Of a DNA stretch of 64,000 bases, positions 35,411 to 47,243 are shown piece after piece. The translations under genes and the position numbers were made by a program. The first letter of the stretch is position 1. Each line of letters begins with the position of its first letter. The DNA is from Archegozetes longisetosus (taxonomy: Eukaryota; Arthropoda; Arachnida; Sarcoptiformes; Trhypochthoniidae), in the NCBI GenBank assembly GCA_018873245.2, contig JAEMBT020000006.1, positions 2,731,855 to 2,795,854 of the forward strand, read 5' to 3'. The notes under the pieces were generated by a model. The model ran no database searches. It saw nothing but the letters and a program-made list of their open reading frames with translations, and had not been told where the DNA came from.

Positions 35411-36893
35411 ATGTGTAAATATTCGTGCTTAGAAATAGTCGGGACATTTATTCTGACCTATTATGGCATTAAATTGATTAGCAGTTTATTGCAAGACGTT
35501 TGGGCATGTATTTTGGCCAATTGCTCAGGTTTTGGTGTGAAATGGAGGCCAGCAGATAATGTTTGGGCTGTTATTACTGGTGGTACGGATGGCATAGGGT
35601 TAGAATACGCCAAACAATTGGCAGCGAAGGGCTATTCAGTTGTAATCATCAGTAGAAATGAACAAAATCTAAATTCTGTGGCCACAAGTTTGAAACAGCA
35701 ATACATCAGTTGCAAAGAGGTTTGCATTTGATTTCACTCTTTAAAAATACTCTCAAAAGTAATGTTTTTATCGAAAAAATAAAATTTTCTATAGAAATTC
35801 TTATTTTTGATTTTGAAAGTTTTCAGAAAAATTGAAATAAGCATAAAATTTTCAGGTCATGACAATTGCAGTTGACTTCAGGCGAAATGATATTTATGAT
35901 AAGATTGCGAACGAGTTAAACAAACTTGACTTAATTGATGTATTGGTCAATAATGTGGGGACGGTTTATCCCTTTCAGGAATATTTTGATAAGATTCCGG
36001 GTGCTTTCAATCAAAATTATTTGAATGTAAATGTATTGTCATACATTAAAATGATTGAATTGGTTCTGCCAAAAATGATTGAACAAAAACGTGGTATTAT
36101 TATCAATATCTCATCACAAGCTGGTGAAAGACCGATTCCACTCATAACAACTTATTCTGCGAGTAAGCGTTAAACTGTTTCAGTTGTAAATGGGAAATAA
36201 AGTTATGTGAAAATCAAGCAAATTATAGTTTAAGGATTGAAAGACAACTGAATGAGTATTTCACAAATATTTGTGATAATTTGTATTTGAGTATAATTGC
36301 ACTGCGTTTTTAACTCAGTATTTCAGGAATCGAATACATCAGTTTAAAAAATGAATTTTCACTTGTGTTAGCATCATTTTAAAAATTCTGTCAAATCAAG
36401 AAATTTTGCAGATTTCCTTAATTGAGATGATTAAGTGATGACACTTCATCTATTATTTTTCAAATATCACATTTTAAAAGTGTCAAATAAGTCAACTTTT
36501 AAGCTTTATTTTATTTTATTTTTATCAAAACTGCTCAAACGTTAATCAAATTAAAAATACACAATTAATTTTTAGCATTATAGGGATTTGGTAAAATATG
36601 ACAAATATTATTTATTTAAAACGAGGTTTTATGGCAATAAATTGTCACTCACTTTGATTATTCCTTCATTTCATTTCTCTTTTAAATTTGTGTCTATAGC
36701 AAAAGCATTCATTACTTTTCTATCGGAAGCCATTTCAGTGGAATATCAATCGAAAGGAATTATTATTCAGACGGTATCACCGAATTTTGTCAAAACTAAA
36801 TTAGCCCATGACATCGATATACCATTCTTTAGAATAACACCTGAACAGTGTGTTTCATCTGCACTTAAGACAGTTGGTATCGAAGCCGCATCT
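35411..36893 (+). CDS. short-chain dehydrogenase, HSD17B12/let-767-like (3-oxoacyl-CoA or steroid reductase), 3' end not found
   Basis: A membrane-anchored SDR of the kind that reduces very-long-chain 3-oxoacyl-CoA or steroids in the ER. Exons are 35411-35719, 35856-36162 and 36700-36893, GT-AG and in phase. The N-terminal hydrophobic segment is followed by WAVITGGTDGIGLEYAKQLA (nucleotide-binding TGGTDGIG), VLVNNVG, INISS (the Ser) and, across the second junction, TYSATKAF with the catalytic Tyr and Lys. ITPEQCVSSALKTVG is the family's C-terminal helix. The first ATG is 35411; an in-frame GTG at 35393 is just upstream. After S at 36893 a good donor (GTAACT) follows, yet I found no last exon before the 37384-37930 element or the duplication edge near 38145. 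The frame otherwise runs to a stop at 36924-36926. So the gene may be truncated, or its last exon may be very divergent. Confidence 0.8.
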
Positions 36894-38144
36894 GTAACTT
36901 ATTTTTGCATTTTAAAAATTATATAATTTTTTCATTGATTTTAATGAAATTGAAAATTAATTTTATTTTTTGTAAAGATTGAATATGAAATTAATCCTGA
37001 AAAAATGAAGTAATACAGAGACAATTAGTATAGAAAAATATACAAGTCTTTAGTCGTTTGGGCCACTAAGCCTTATATGAAATTGTTCACTAATACACTC
37101 CATTGATATTTTATGCAAACTTATAACCTTTAATTTTGACCTATAACCTCGCGATCAACCTTTTAGATATACATAAAATTTTATGAAATTAACTAATCTA
37201 TTAGTTTATTGAAGATTTAGATTGAAATTTTTGCGACAATAGTCCGATCCGAATTGTAAGTTTTAACATTTTATTTTGACTATGGTAGTTTGAAGCATTT
37301 TTTGATTTTAAGCGATTTATTAAACCCAAATAAAATAAAATCATTCAATTAGTTTAAAATATGTCTTTCGCTAAAAAAGAAGACATTTAGGTCAAAATCC
37401 CGACAGCTCATAGTCCCGACAGTTAAAATTCCGACAGGTTATAATCCCGACAATCAAATTCCCGACAATCAAAATCCCAAAAGTCAAAATCTGGACAAGT
37501 TAAAGTCCCGACAGCTTAGAATACAAACATGTAAACTCATAAAAACAATTTTATTAAAAGTGCATTTCAAATAATAAATGAAATAAATATATTCCGTTTA
37601 ACTAAAAAGAAATATTATGAGCTATACCGCGAAGAAATTCCATATTACTATTATTTGAACGATTGTTGATGACTGTCATAATCAGCGGAAACTAATAACC
37701 CTCCCCCAAGTCAGTTAGTTATGTGTATATTAATAATGTATAATTTTTAAAAATATTTATATCAATTAAAAAATATTAATTATATTATTACAGTCTGAAA
37801 TTTTAAATTTGAATAGAGGCTAAACAAGTAATAATTGATTTGATTGTCGGGCTTTTAATCTGTCGGGATTTAAACCTGTCGGGAATTTGATTTTCAGGAT
37901 TTTGATTGTCAGGATTTTGAATCAGACCCAAAAATATAACTATATATAAATATTTGTAGATATATACTTATCCAAAATTTAATTAAGCTCTTATGGCAAC
38001 TTTTTCAATAAATTCATATTAAATCAATATACACTATCGCCCAAAATGAATTTTTTTAAAAATTTGACAAAAGGGCTTAATTAAGATAATATATATTGTG
38101 TTTAATGCAAAATGCTCGCCTTCTATGACGGTTTAGGTGAAGAT
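36894..38144. other. non-coding between the HSD17B12-like gene and the inverted duplication
   Basis: I searched for a terminal exon with the usual aromatic and His residues and found none. It contains the element at 37384-37930. Otherwise AT-rich and featureless. Confidence 0.4.
37384..37930. mobile_element. non-autonomous element with CCCGACAG subterminal arrays
   Basis: Left array 37384-37515 has repeats such as aaaatcccgacagctcatag and ttaaaattccgacaggttat. The right array, about 37845-37930, is the inverted counterpart (tgtcgggatttaaacctgtc). The centre is AT-rich without a coding frame. The architecture copies that of the MULE (short degenerate units facing inward) but the unit differs, so it belongs to another family. 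Confidence 0.7.
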
Positions 38145-38578
38145 GTAATTCAAACCAAGTTGATTTCCATCAAACAACACATATCTTTTAGTTAGGAACT
38201 TGCTTAAATAGTATAGTATAATAGTGACCATCAACTTAATAATAAGTGAAAACAGTAGATTTTGAGGAAGTTGGTATTAAAGCATATTGCAACTTTTGAA
38301 ACACAAGTTTGGGGATTAAAAATACTTTTGTTGACTATTTTCATTTTAAGTTAGAAAAAATCACTTTTATTACAATTTCTAATTAGAGATATTCCATTTT
38401 CAATCAGAATATTAAATTGAGAAAATGTAAAACTGGGCATTTTATTCTATCATAATTTTATGTATATAAAATATCAAGCAAAAGATCAATTAGTATTCTC
38501 ATTACTAGTGATGATTATGAGAGAAGGCATAACTCAATTTTTAAGGTTACACAATAGTTAAGGAGATTTCGAATTCGA

Positions 38579-40286
38579 TTATAACCTAATAAATGAAATG
38601 AACTTCGGATAACTATATAGAAGATAAATAATAAAATCCTGTAGTGATTCAGGGAGGTAAATAAAAGCAAATACTGAGATATAGTCCATAAAACCACCGC
38701 ATTTATAGTTTATTTTAGGTTCTTCTAAAGTGATTGCATCTATCATTGCATCGATCACTTGGTTAATTTGCGTTTTCGATAATTTGATCGCAATTTGAGT
38801 TCTTTCAGTATATTGTTTCCTCCATTTCTCGCTGTATTGAGATTGAACTTCTTCCGAAGTTTGATTCCATACATGATTAATATCATTCTTTATCAAATTC
38901 AAATCAGTGATAGCTGTCCTATACATAGTTGGTTCTATGTTTATGACTTTGATTTTAAAATAACTTAATTCCCTGCGAAGTCCATCAGAGAACGATCTGA
39001 TAGCGTGTTTTGACATACAATAAGCTGAAATTTCAGGAATAGTGATACGACCTGAAAAAACGAAATATAATGATTTAAAATGCATTGAAGATATTCAAAT
39101 TATTCCAACTTAGAATGTAGGTCTATGTGACGATAATGTTTCCAAGCTATTAAAACAAATTCAGGTATGATATTAGAACTTTTTAATAATAGATATTTTA
39201 ATTGACGAAATTTTAGTCATACAAACTTACTGGAAGAACTGTAACACGTTATGAAATTATCTAAAAGAATTAGCTAAAGGATTATTAGTCAACTTAAAAC
39301 GTTTGACTATTCATTTTCGGAATTTTAAAAGCACAAAATTTATTTAATCAGCTCAATGTTTGTGTAAAGAAATGAAACTTTTATCAAAATATATCTGATT
39401 CATTCATTCTTATAGATTTAACTCTTGTATTAAAACAAACGTTTTAAGAATTAAATGGATATTATTGAGTGAATCTTTCAAAACTGTATTTTATAAGTTA
39501 ACATGTCTCTAGATGAGATTTAGAAATGCATCTCATCTTTACTTAGATTTGATAATGGTGTATGTGTAATATTCTCTTAAACAAATAATCAAAAGAATAA
39601 TCAAAAGACTATTTAAACATTCCTGCACGTTCATATCAATAGTTGATAAATAAATTAGTATAAAATTTCTATCGAATCACATTACCTGCAATGCTCGCGA
39701 CATTGATAATTCTTCCTTTTGACAGTCTCAACAAAGGTAATGATAATTTTGCAACTCTGACTGCACCAAAAACGTTAACAGAAAATACTTTTGACAGTTC
39801 ATTGATATCATATCCCCATTCGATCGGAGCATTTGTGATGATACCAGCATTATTAACAACAGCCCATAATTGAACACCAGATAATTTAATTTCATTTATG
39901 ACATTAGAAACATCATCGAAACTCGTGACATCCATTTTCAGTACTTTCATTCTATCAGAACAAATATTTTCTAACTTTTTAGCTCCATTTCCATCAGGAA
40001 ATAAGACTCCGGCAAAGACGTGAAAACCTAACTTATGTGTTTCTATTGCCAATTGGTGACCGAATCCTGTATCACAACCTGTTATGAGAACTGCACGATT
40101 ATCCTGAGATATTTTTGACAAAAAAATGCGATTTAATATAATGTTTGAGACAATCCATGAAATAATCAAAGAAATAATGAAAACACAAATCGATTGAAAC
40201 AATTGAAAATTTTTTATAAGATTAAAGATAATGAAAAAATTTATAAAAGTTATGCTCAAAATTAAAATAATTCTTTTCATGAACAT
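38579..40286 (-). CDS. SDR gene A: 17-beta-HSD6/retinol dehydrogenase-like short-chain dehydrogenase
   Basis: A membrane-anchored NAD(P)-dependent oxidoreductase of the SDR9C-type group, whose members oxidise retinol, steroids or hydroxybutyrate. Exons 40286-39686 and 39051-38579 are joined by a 634-bp GT-AG intron that splits a Gly codon; about 357 residues. Two N-terminal hydrophobic segments are followed by VLITGCDTGFGHQLA (TGxxxGxG cofactor site), LKMDV, WAVVNNAG, INVASIAG (the Ser) and EISAYCMSKHA (Tyr-x3-Lys). EPTMYRT follows, as in the family. A possible AATAAA reads on the minus strand at 38441-38446. It is one half of an inverted pair with gene B; exon 1 of the two proteins differs at 12 of 200 residues. 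The substrate is unknown. Confidence 0.88.
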
Positions 40287-40875
40287 TTTGAAACTATTTC
40301 GTGTGTATTGTTCGACTTTACACTTAAAAATGAGGGGCAGTTGAAAACAAGTTAGATTTTGTTAGAATTCTTAAGAGGGAGTTTAAGGTATGAAAATATT
40401 TCCTCATTGCCAAAAGCTACTATTTCTGCAACGCTCGAGAAATTTTGACATTAAATTGTTTACGTAACACATGTGCTATTATGTTTGCTTTTTCTATAAG
40501 CTTACAAATAACGCTTGATTGAAGCGTCTGCTCGAGAAATCATCCGATTTTCTCCTGTGTACCATACTTTTTAATCTAAAGACATTAACTGATTTATTAA
40601 ACTTGAATGTCGCTTTTACTTGTCTAAATATTTATTTTTCTTATGTATTTATTTTGTTCACAAAATTCCTCATTAAAACCATGATGTAATGAATCATTGA
40701 ACTTTTTAAACATACGAATTGCCTTATAGCTCGGATTGCAAAATAAACAAATTGAAAAGTATGCTACACACTTAGTTAACTAAATGTGAGTTTAATTTCA
40801 TAATTTGATATAATGCATATCAAGTAGAAATTTTTCTATTTTTCAATGTTCTTTATATTGGATCGTAGTCATTTC

Positions 40876-41370
40876 TCCGACAATCGTTTCCCCGACAAAT
40901 CATTTCACAGATTATCGTGTTGCCATAATAAATTAACTCACTCTTGATTATTTATTAAGATAATGAATATATTTCATTTTTAAATATGCGAAAATTGAAA
41001 TTAATTAAACGGCTTCTCGTAGCATCATTCCCTACATCTCTTCGTTCAATCTCAGCCTCCAAAAAGGATGTTCATATGCTCAGAATTCTAATGATGGAAG
41101 ATGCATTTCCCATTAAGCAAGAAAGTTAGCCCATGATGAGTGAAATTAAATAGGCGTAAATAAATGAATGCGTTGATTGAACGAAGAGGTGTATGGAATG
41201 ATGCTACGAGAAACCGTTTAATTAATTTCAATTTTCACATATTTGATAATTAAATATATTCATTATCTTAATAAACAATCAAAAGTGGATTAATTTATTC
41301 TGGCAACACGATTGTCTGTCAAATGATTTGTTGGGGAAACGATCTGTCGGGGAACTGGTATGTTGGGAAA
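40876..41370. mobile_element. foldback MITE with CCCCGACA ends, left-arm copy
   Basis: The two halves are inverted over about 180 bp: ccgacaatcgtttccccgac, attatcgtgttgcca, gataatgaatatattt and cttctcgtagcatcattcc recur reverse-complemented towards 41370. A central stretch (ttcccattaagcaagaaagt) is unique. A second copy in the opposite orientation lies at 44545-44990 within the other arm, so it was probably copied by the large duplication. Confidence 0.8.
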
Positions 41371-41904
41371 GGCCTGAAAGTTGTGGGATTTCCCACTTTT
41401 TTTAAAAATAAGTTTTAAACGATGGGAGATTTTAGATGTGAATTTAATGTGAAAAAAATATGAAATAAGGGTTATTTGATGTTCCCATAAATCCCATTTT
41501 TCATCTTTAGTCCCATTTCCCTCATTTAACTCCCAATTTTTGATTAAATCCTAATTAAAATTAAGAAAAAAGCGAAAATCATTGAAAAAGTTAAAGATAC
41601 TGCAATAAAATGCATTTAATGATAGTATCAAATTTACACTCAAACCTTTATAAAGAGGTCATTTTAAAATTCAAAAGTATTATAAAATTAAATTCAGAAA
41701 TTCTTAAGTGATTAACCCTCGAGTTCGGATTCAATCTTTTTTTGTTTCTGTAGTAACACATCAAATGGTATGTATTTCCAGAAAGATTAAGTCTAAAGTC
41801 GAGGGTTATACTTTTGAATAAGCATAATTTTCTAAAAATGGGATATTAAGTTTAGGTTTACAAAATTAAAAAGGGTTATATTCAAAGTTAAAACTGCACA
41901 AAAT

Positions 41905-42132
41905 TTATTTGCAGACGTTACGCATTTTTTTCCAAACGAAATCCTTTTCTTTAACTAAAGATTCATTTATTGGCGTTTCCTGCTTCTCCAATATTGTCCG
42001 CTTTATTGTGTTTAATTTATCAACAATTGTTTTGGTAGATATTTCACAAACTCTAAAATATTTTTCCACTTTATCCAAACGTATTGTACAACGTGCACAG
42101 TATTTATCTTTTAAATAACGTTTACTTGGCAT
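41905..42132 (-). CDS. small hypothetical ORF with CARC motif
   Basis: A 75-residue frame starting MPSKRYLKDKYCARCTIRLD and ending KKMRNVCK, lysine-rich and soluble-looking, with a single C-x2-C pair near residue 12. Starts of this sort occur in transposon-encoded zinc-finger proteins, and the surroundings are full of mobile elements, so a transposon fragment is more likely than a host gene. No intron, partner or expression signal is visible. Confidence 0.25.
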   Translation of the reverse strand: MPSKRYLKDKYCARCTIRLDKVEKYFRVCEISTKTIVDKLNTIKRTILEKQETPINESLVKEKDFVWKKMRNVCK

Positions 42133-42322
42133 TATATTTTATTTTACTTACAACACTCAAATAGACGTATTATGCACATAGCATCATAATAATGCATGTG
42201 ATATTTTACAAATGAATGTTTATTCAATTAAACTTGACTCATGTTCAGTTTCATTTTCAGTCTCAACATCCTGTTTATAAATATTTTAACCGATATTTAT
42301 CAATAAAATATCTTACATATCA

Positions 42323-42789
42323 TCTATATAATAAAATGCTTAGATGCTCTTTCTGTGCGACCACTTAAAAACTTTTTTTGTGGTTATCACAGAAGATTCA
42401 GACTGATTTCAATATTTTCAGTCTGATATATGGAGTTTATTAAAGTTAATTATACCTAAAAATTTGCTACTGTTCTGTTATTTTATCTTAGAGGATACGC
42501 CACTTCACTGAAATATAATAGGATTTATAAAAATAAACAAAACACTGAAATTGAAAAGCTATTTCCCTATAACTTAAAATCAAAGCACTTATTGCACTTA
42601 TCGGAACAGTTATTGCATTATAAAATAAAAACAACAAAAGTTTAATAGAACTTGAGTTTTTGGCTGAATTTTGGTTTTAGAAAATTTGTTTTTTGGCTGC
42701 TTTTTACTGTTAGTGATAGAGATCGACAAATACTCCACAACTAATAGTAAGCAATTATTATTTTTTTAACACTTATTCTAAGTTTAAGA
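42323..42789 (+). mobile_element. Helitron-like element, copy 1 (5' part)
   Basis: Begins tctatataataaaatgctta, the same as copy 2 at 43458, and the two align through tgctctttctg, actttttttgtggttatcac and cagactg-tttcaat. Its 3' part has been overgrown by TA/GA microsatellites and the TIR element at 42811; sequence after 43407 may be its remainder. Confidence 0.65.
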
Positions 42790-43344
42790 TATATATATAT
42801 ATATATATACACTCGATTACACGGCCAACTAGGACGCTTTAAAGCTTGATAGCTCTTGAACGGATAATCGGATTTCAAAATGGTTTTCACTAAATTGTAA
42901 CTGGATAATGTTGAAATTGTTTGATATACTAATCGTTAAAATATTCACAAGGGTTGCAAAGTTATAGCAATTCTAGTGAAAAATTTATTATCCATTAGAA
43001 GTAATGGTATATGTGTATGGTATAGACTAATTGAAAGTAGTTTTTGGATATTTTCTGTTTGTTAATGTTTGGAAAACAATCGGTTAACAATTGATTGTAT
43101 ACTAAATTTGTTTTAAAATGCCATTAAGTGTTGCCGAACGGGAACTAAAGTTCCGGAAATTAATGTTTGATTTTTTAATTTTTGTTTCATTATTTTATAA
43201 CCCTGGTGAATATTTTAATGAATGGTATATCAAACATTTCCTACATTATCCAGCCATAATTCAGTGAAAACCATTCGAAAATTGGATTATCTGTTCAAGT
43301 GCTACTAAGATTTAAACCGTCCTAGTTGGCCGTGTAATCGAGTC

Positions 43345-43400
<56 letters not shown>

Positions 43401-43406
43401 GAGAGA
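42789..43406. repeat. TA and GA microsatellite tract split by an insertion
   Basis: TA repeats at about 42789-42809 and 43345-43366 flank the TIR element 42811-43343, followed by a GA run to about 43406. The symmetry shows the element landed in a pre-existing TA tract. A second GA run lies at about 43950-43970 inside Helitron copy 2. Confidence 0.85.
42811..43343. mobile_element. 533-bp TIR element inserted in a TA microsatellite
   Basis: The ends actcgattacacggccaact and the reverse complement of agttggccgtgtaatcgagt match exactly, and inverted similarity extends for about 130 bp (ggataatcggatttc; actggataatgttgaaattg, imperfect). No coding frame. Insertion into TA repeats fits a TA-targeting superfamily such as Tc1/mariner. 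Confidence 0.85.
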
Positions 43407-43457
43407 TATCTAATTTATTTTATGTATTTAATAAATATAATTTACTAGACTTAGATA

Positions 43458-44055
43458 TCTATATAATAAAATGCTTAAATGCTCTTTCTGGACGACCAGT
43501 CAAAAACTTTCTTCTTGGTCATCACAGAGAAATCAGACTGGTTTCAATGTTTTTCATCTGATACAAAGAGTTGATTAAAGTGTTTTTTAGACTAAAAATT
43601 AGCTACTATTCTATTTTTCAATTTCGTGAATACGTCACTTAATTGAACCGCAATACGATTTAAATAAGCAAAGTTCTGAACAAGAAAAGATATTGCACTA
43701 CATGCAAGTAACTCACACACATAGCAAACGAAAACAACAATTAGTAAAATTAAGTTAAATTTTTTTGTATTGTTTTAAGATTTTTTAAAGTGAAATTTTA
43801 AGTGTATTTTGTATCTGTGTTTGTGCATGTAATTATATTATTACAAATATTAGTGATTGTGATACAAGCAAAAAATTCGATGACTAATAAAGTCGTCGAA
43901 GATTTAGTAAGGTTTTAGAGTTATTCTAAGTTTTTAGACTAATACTAAATGAGAGAGAGAGAGAGAGAGAAATTGAAAAATCTCTAAAGAACTATTTATT
44001 TGTTGAATCTTTATTTTTTATGAACTTAATAACGGGCTTTTGCCCGTATTTCTAG
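43458..44055 (+). mobile_element. Helitron-like element, copy 2, with 3' hairpin
   Basis: Starts with TC (tctatataataaaatgc) and ends with a hairpin, acgggc-tttt-gcccgt (44032-44047), followed 4 bases later by CTAG (44052-44055), the classic Helitron 3' terminus. No Rep/helicase frame, so non-autonomous. A second CTAG at 44056-44059 leaves the exact end uncertain by 4 bases. It lies directly behind copy 1. Confidence 0.75.
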
Positions 44056-44094
44056 CTAGTTTTACTATAAAATAATAGGTTTTGCTGTTTTTAG

Positions 44095-44198
44095 ACATTT
44101 CGCCCCTGGTGTTCTCGGTCAAACTTTTTAGAAATATAATAAGTGTTATTAGTCATCTTCATCAATAAAGAAATTAACCGAGAACACTTGGGGCAAAA
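44095..44198. mobile_element. about 100-bp palindromic MITE
   Basis: atttcgcccctggtgttctc followed by ggt is inverted as accgagaacacttggggc followed by aaaat, with about 55 bp between. Non-coding. Confidence 0.65.
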
Positions 44199-44544
44199 TA
44201 TCACAATTTGAGTTCGAATTTTTTCAAATCTTCAATAATTATTTTTGATGTGGATAAACGTGACACTTTATGAAATATGAATAGATATTCTTTGAAATGA
44301 TATGATTCGATTTTTCTAAATATGGTACATTAAGTTTTGCTTTAAATTTTTCAATGATTTTACCTTTTTTCTTCATTTCAATTAGGATTTAATCAAAAAT
44401 TGGGAATTTAATGGGAAAAATGGGATTTATGGGAACATCAAATAACTCCCATTTCATTAATTTGTTCATATTAAATTCACATCTTAAATCTACCATCATT
44501 TAAAACTTATTTAAAAAGTGGGAAATCCCACAACTTTCAGACCT

Positions 44545-44990
44545 TTCTCCGACAGATCATTTCCCCAATAAATCATTTCACAAACAATCGTGTTGTTAGA
44601 ATAAATTAATCCACTTTTGATTGTTTATCAAGATAATGAATATATTTAATTCTCAAATATGTGAAAATTGAAATTAATTAAACAGTTTCTCGTAGCATCG
44701 TTCCATACACATCTTCGTTCAATCAACGTATCGTTTCATTTGATCCTATTTAACTACACTTATCATGGGCTAACTTTCTTGCTTAATGGGAAATACATTT
44801 TCCATCATTAGAATTCTGAGCATATGCACATCTTTTTTGAAGGTTGAGATTGAACGAAAAGGTGTATGGAATGATGCTACGAGAAACCGTTTAATTAATT
44901 TCAATTTTCACTTATTTGGGAATTAAATATATTCATTATCTTAAACAATCAAACTTGGTTAATTTATTCTGGCAACACGATTGTCAGGGA
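44545..44990. mobile_element. foldback MITE with CCCCGACA ends, right-arm copy
   Basis: Same element as 40876-41370 in opposite orientation: ctccgacagatcatttcccc, acaatcgtgttg and tttctcgtagcatcg at one end, and their inverses towards 44990. Copies in both arms at matching positions indicate insertion before the duplication. Confidence 0.8.
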
Positions 44991-45571
44991 AATTACTACG
45001 ATCGAATATAAAAAACATCGAAAAATAGAAAAATTTTTATATGATATACATTACTTCAAATTATGAAATTAAACTCACATTTAGACAACTAAGTGTATAA
45101 CATATTTTTCAATTTGTTTATTTTGAAATTCGAGCTATAATGCAATTCGTATGTTTGAAATGCTCAATGATTCATTACATCATGGTTTTGATGAAGAATT
45201 TTGTGAGCAAAATAAATATGTAAAAGGAACATTTAGACAAATAAAACCAACATTCAAGTTTAAAAATCAGTTAATTTTTTTAGATCTAAAAATATGGTAC
45301 AAAAGAGCAAATCGGATAATATCTCAAGCAAACGCTTTAATTAAGCGTCATTTGTAAGCTTATAGAAATGCAAACATAACAGTATATGTGTTACGTAAGC
45401 AATTTAATGTCAAAATTTCCCGTGCATTGCAGAAATAGTAGATTTTGGCAATAATGAAATATTTTCATACCTTAAACTTCCTCCTCAAAATTCTTATAAA
45501 ATCTAACTTGTATTCAACTGCCCCTCATTTTTAAATGTGAAGCCGAACAATAGACACGAAATAGTTTTAAA

Positions 45572-47243
45572 ATGTTCATGAAAAGAATTATCTTAATTTT
45601 GAGCATAGCTTTTGTAATTTTTTTCATTATCTTTAATCTTTTAAAAAATTCTCAATTGTTTCAATCGATTTGTGTTTTCATTATTTCTTTGATTATTTCA
45701 TGGATTGTCTCAAACATTATATTAAATCGCATTTTGTCGTCAAAAGTATCACAGAAGGATCGTGCAGTTCTCATAACAGGTTGTGATACAGGATTCGGTC
45801 ACCAATTGGCAATAGAAACACATAAGTTAGGTTTTCATGTATTTGCTGGAGTCTTATTTCCTGATGGAAATGGAGCTAAAAAGTTAGAAAATATTTGTTC
45901 TGATAAACTGAAAGTTCTGAAAATGGATGTCACGAGTTTCGATGATGTTTCTAATGTCATAAATGAAATTAAATTATCTGGTGTTCAATTATGGGCTGTT
46001 GTTAATAATGCTGGTATCATCACAAATGCTCCGATCGAATGGGGATATGATATCAATGAACTGTCAAAAGTATTTTCTGTTAACGTTTTTGGTGCAGTCA
46101 GAGTTGCAAAATTATCATTACCTTTGTTGAGACTGTCAAAAGGAAGAATTATCAATGTCGCGAGCATTGCAGGTAATGTGATTCGATAGAAATTTTATAC
46201 TAATTTATTTATCAACTATTGATATGAACGTGCAGGAATGTTGGAGTAGTCTTTTGATTATTCGTTTAAGAAAATATTACATATACACTTTTATCAAATC
46301 TGAATATACTTGAAATGCATTTCTAAATGTTATCTAGAGACATGTTAACTTACGCAATACAGTTTTGAAAGATTTACTCAATAATATCCATTAGTTCTTA
46401 AAATGTTTGTTTTAATATAAGAGTTAAATCTATAAGAATGAGTGAGTCAAACATTCCTTGACAAGTTTCATTTCTTTTACACGTACGTTGAGCAGATTAA
46501 ATAAATGTTGTTCTTTTATAATTCAGAAAATGAATGGTTCAGCTTTTTAAGTTGACCTACAATCCTTTAGTTAATTCTAAAGTATGTAATAGTTCTTCCA
46601 ATAAACTTGTATGACAACTAAAACTTCGTTAATTAAAATATCTATCATTAAAAGGTTCTGATATTATACCTGAATTTGTTTTAATAGCTTGGAAAGATTA
46701 TCATCACATAGAATTACATTCTAAGTTGGAATAATCCGAATATCTTAAAAGCATTTTAAATTATTATATTTCGTTTTTTCAGGTCGTATCACTATTCCTG
46801 AAGTTTCTACATCTTATTGCATGTCAAAACACGCTATCAGATCGTTCTCTGATGGACTTCGCAGGGAATTAAGTCATTTTAAAATCAAAGTCATAAACAT
46901 AGAACCAACTATGTATAGGACAGCTATCACTGATTTGAATTTGATAAAGAATGATATTAATCATGTATGGAATCAAACTTCGGAAGAAGTTCAATCTCAA
47001 TACAGCGAGAAATGGAGGAAACGTTACACTGAAAGAACTCAAATTATACACAAATTACAGAAAAAGCAAACTAACGAAGTCATCGATTCAATGATTAACG
47101 CAATCACTTTAGAAGAACCTAAAATTAACTATAAATGCGGTGGTTTTATGGACTATATCTCAGTATTTACTTTTAGTTATCTCCCCGAATCACTACAGGA
47201 TTTTGTTCTTTATCTTCTATATAGTTATCCGAAGTTCATTTAA
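45572..47243 (+). CDS. SDR gene B: 17-beta-HSD6/retinol dehydrogenase-like, inverted paralog of gene A
   Basis: Same family, architecture and intron position as gene A: exons 45572-46172 and 46783-47243, about 353 residues. VLITGCDTGFGHQL, WAVVNNAG, NVASIAG and YCMSKHA are all present, so cofactor-binding and catalytic residues are intact. Two points differ from A and from the third copy. The segment before the catalytic Tyr reads EVSTSYC, one residue longer than EISAYC or EMSTYC, from a 3-base insertion. The protein also stops after PKFI, five residues before A ends. The C-terminal third diverges more than exon 1. AATAAA at 47340-47345. The upstream flank (from about 45010) is shared with gene A, so their promoters started out identical. 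Confidence 0.88.

Larger units (their letters stand above)
38145..41615. repeat. left arm of a large inverted duplication
   Basis: Read in reverse complement this arm matches 44335-49050, after subtracting the insertions at 47624-48985. It includes SDR gene A with its intron and flanks, the foldback MITE at 40876-41370 and the gtgggatttcccac-bearing segment to 41615. The outer limit near 38145 is where similarity to the right arm around 49050 fades (tggaaatcaa). Confidence 0.85.
41616..44334. other. spacer between the inverted arms, packed with small elements
   Basis: Holds a small unrecognised minus-strand frame (41905-42132), two Helitron-like copies, a 533-bp TIR element inside a TA microsatellite, GA microsatellites and a 100-bp palindrome. 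No host gene was recognised. Confidence 0.6.

Noticed and set aside
45151..45357. 68-residue frame in the flank of SDR B
   Set aside because: Its counterpart in the left arm (about 40510-40710) is not conserved as an open frame, and no domain is recognisable.
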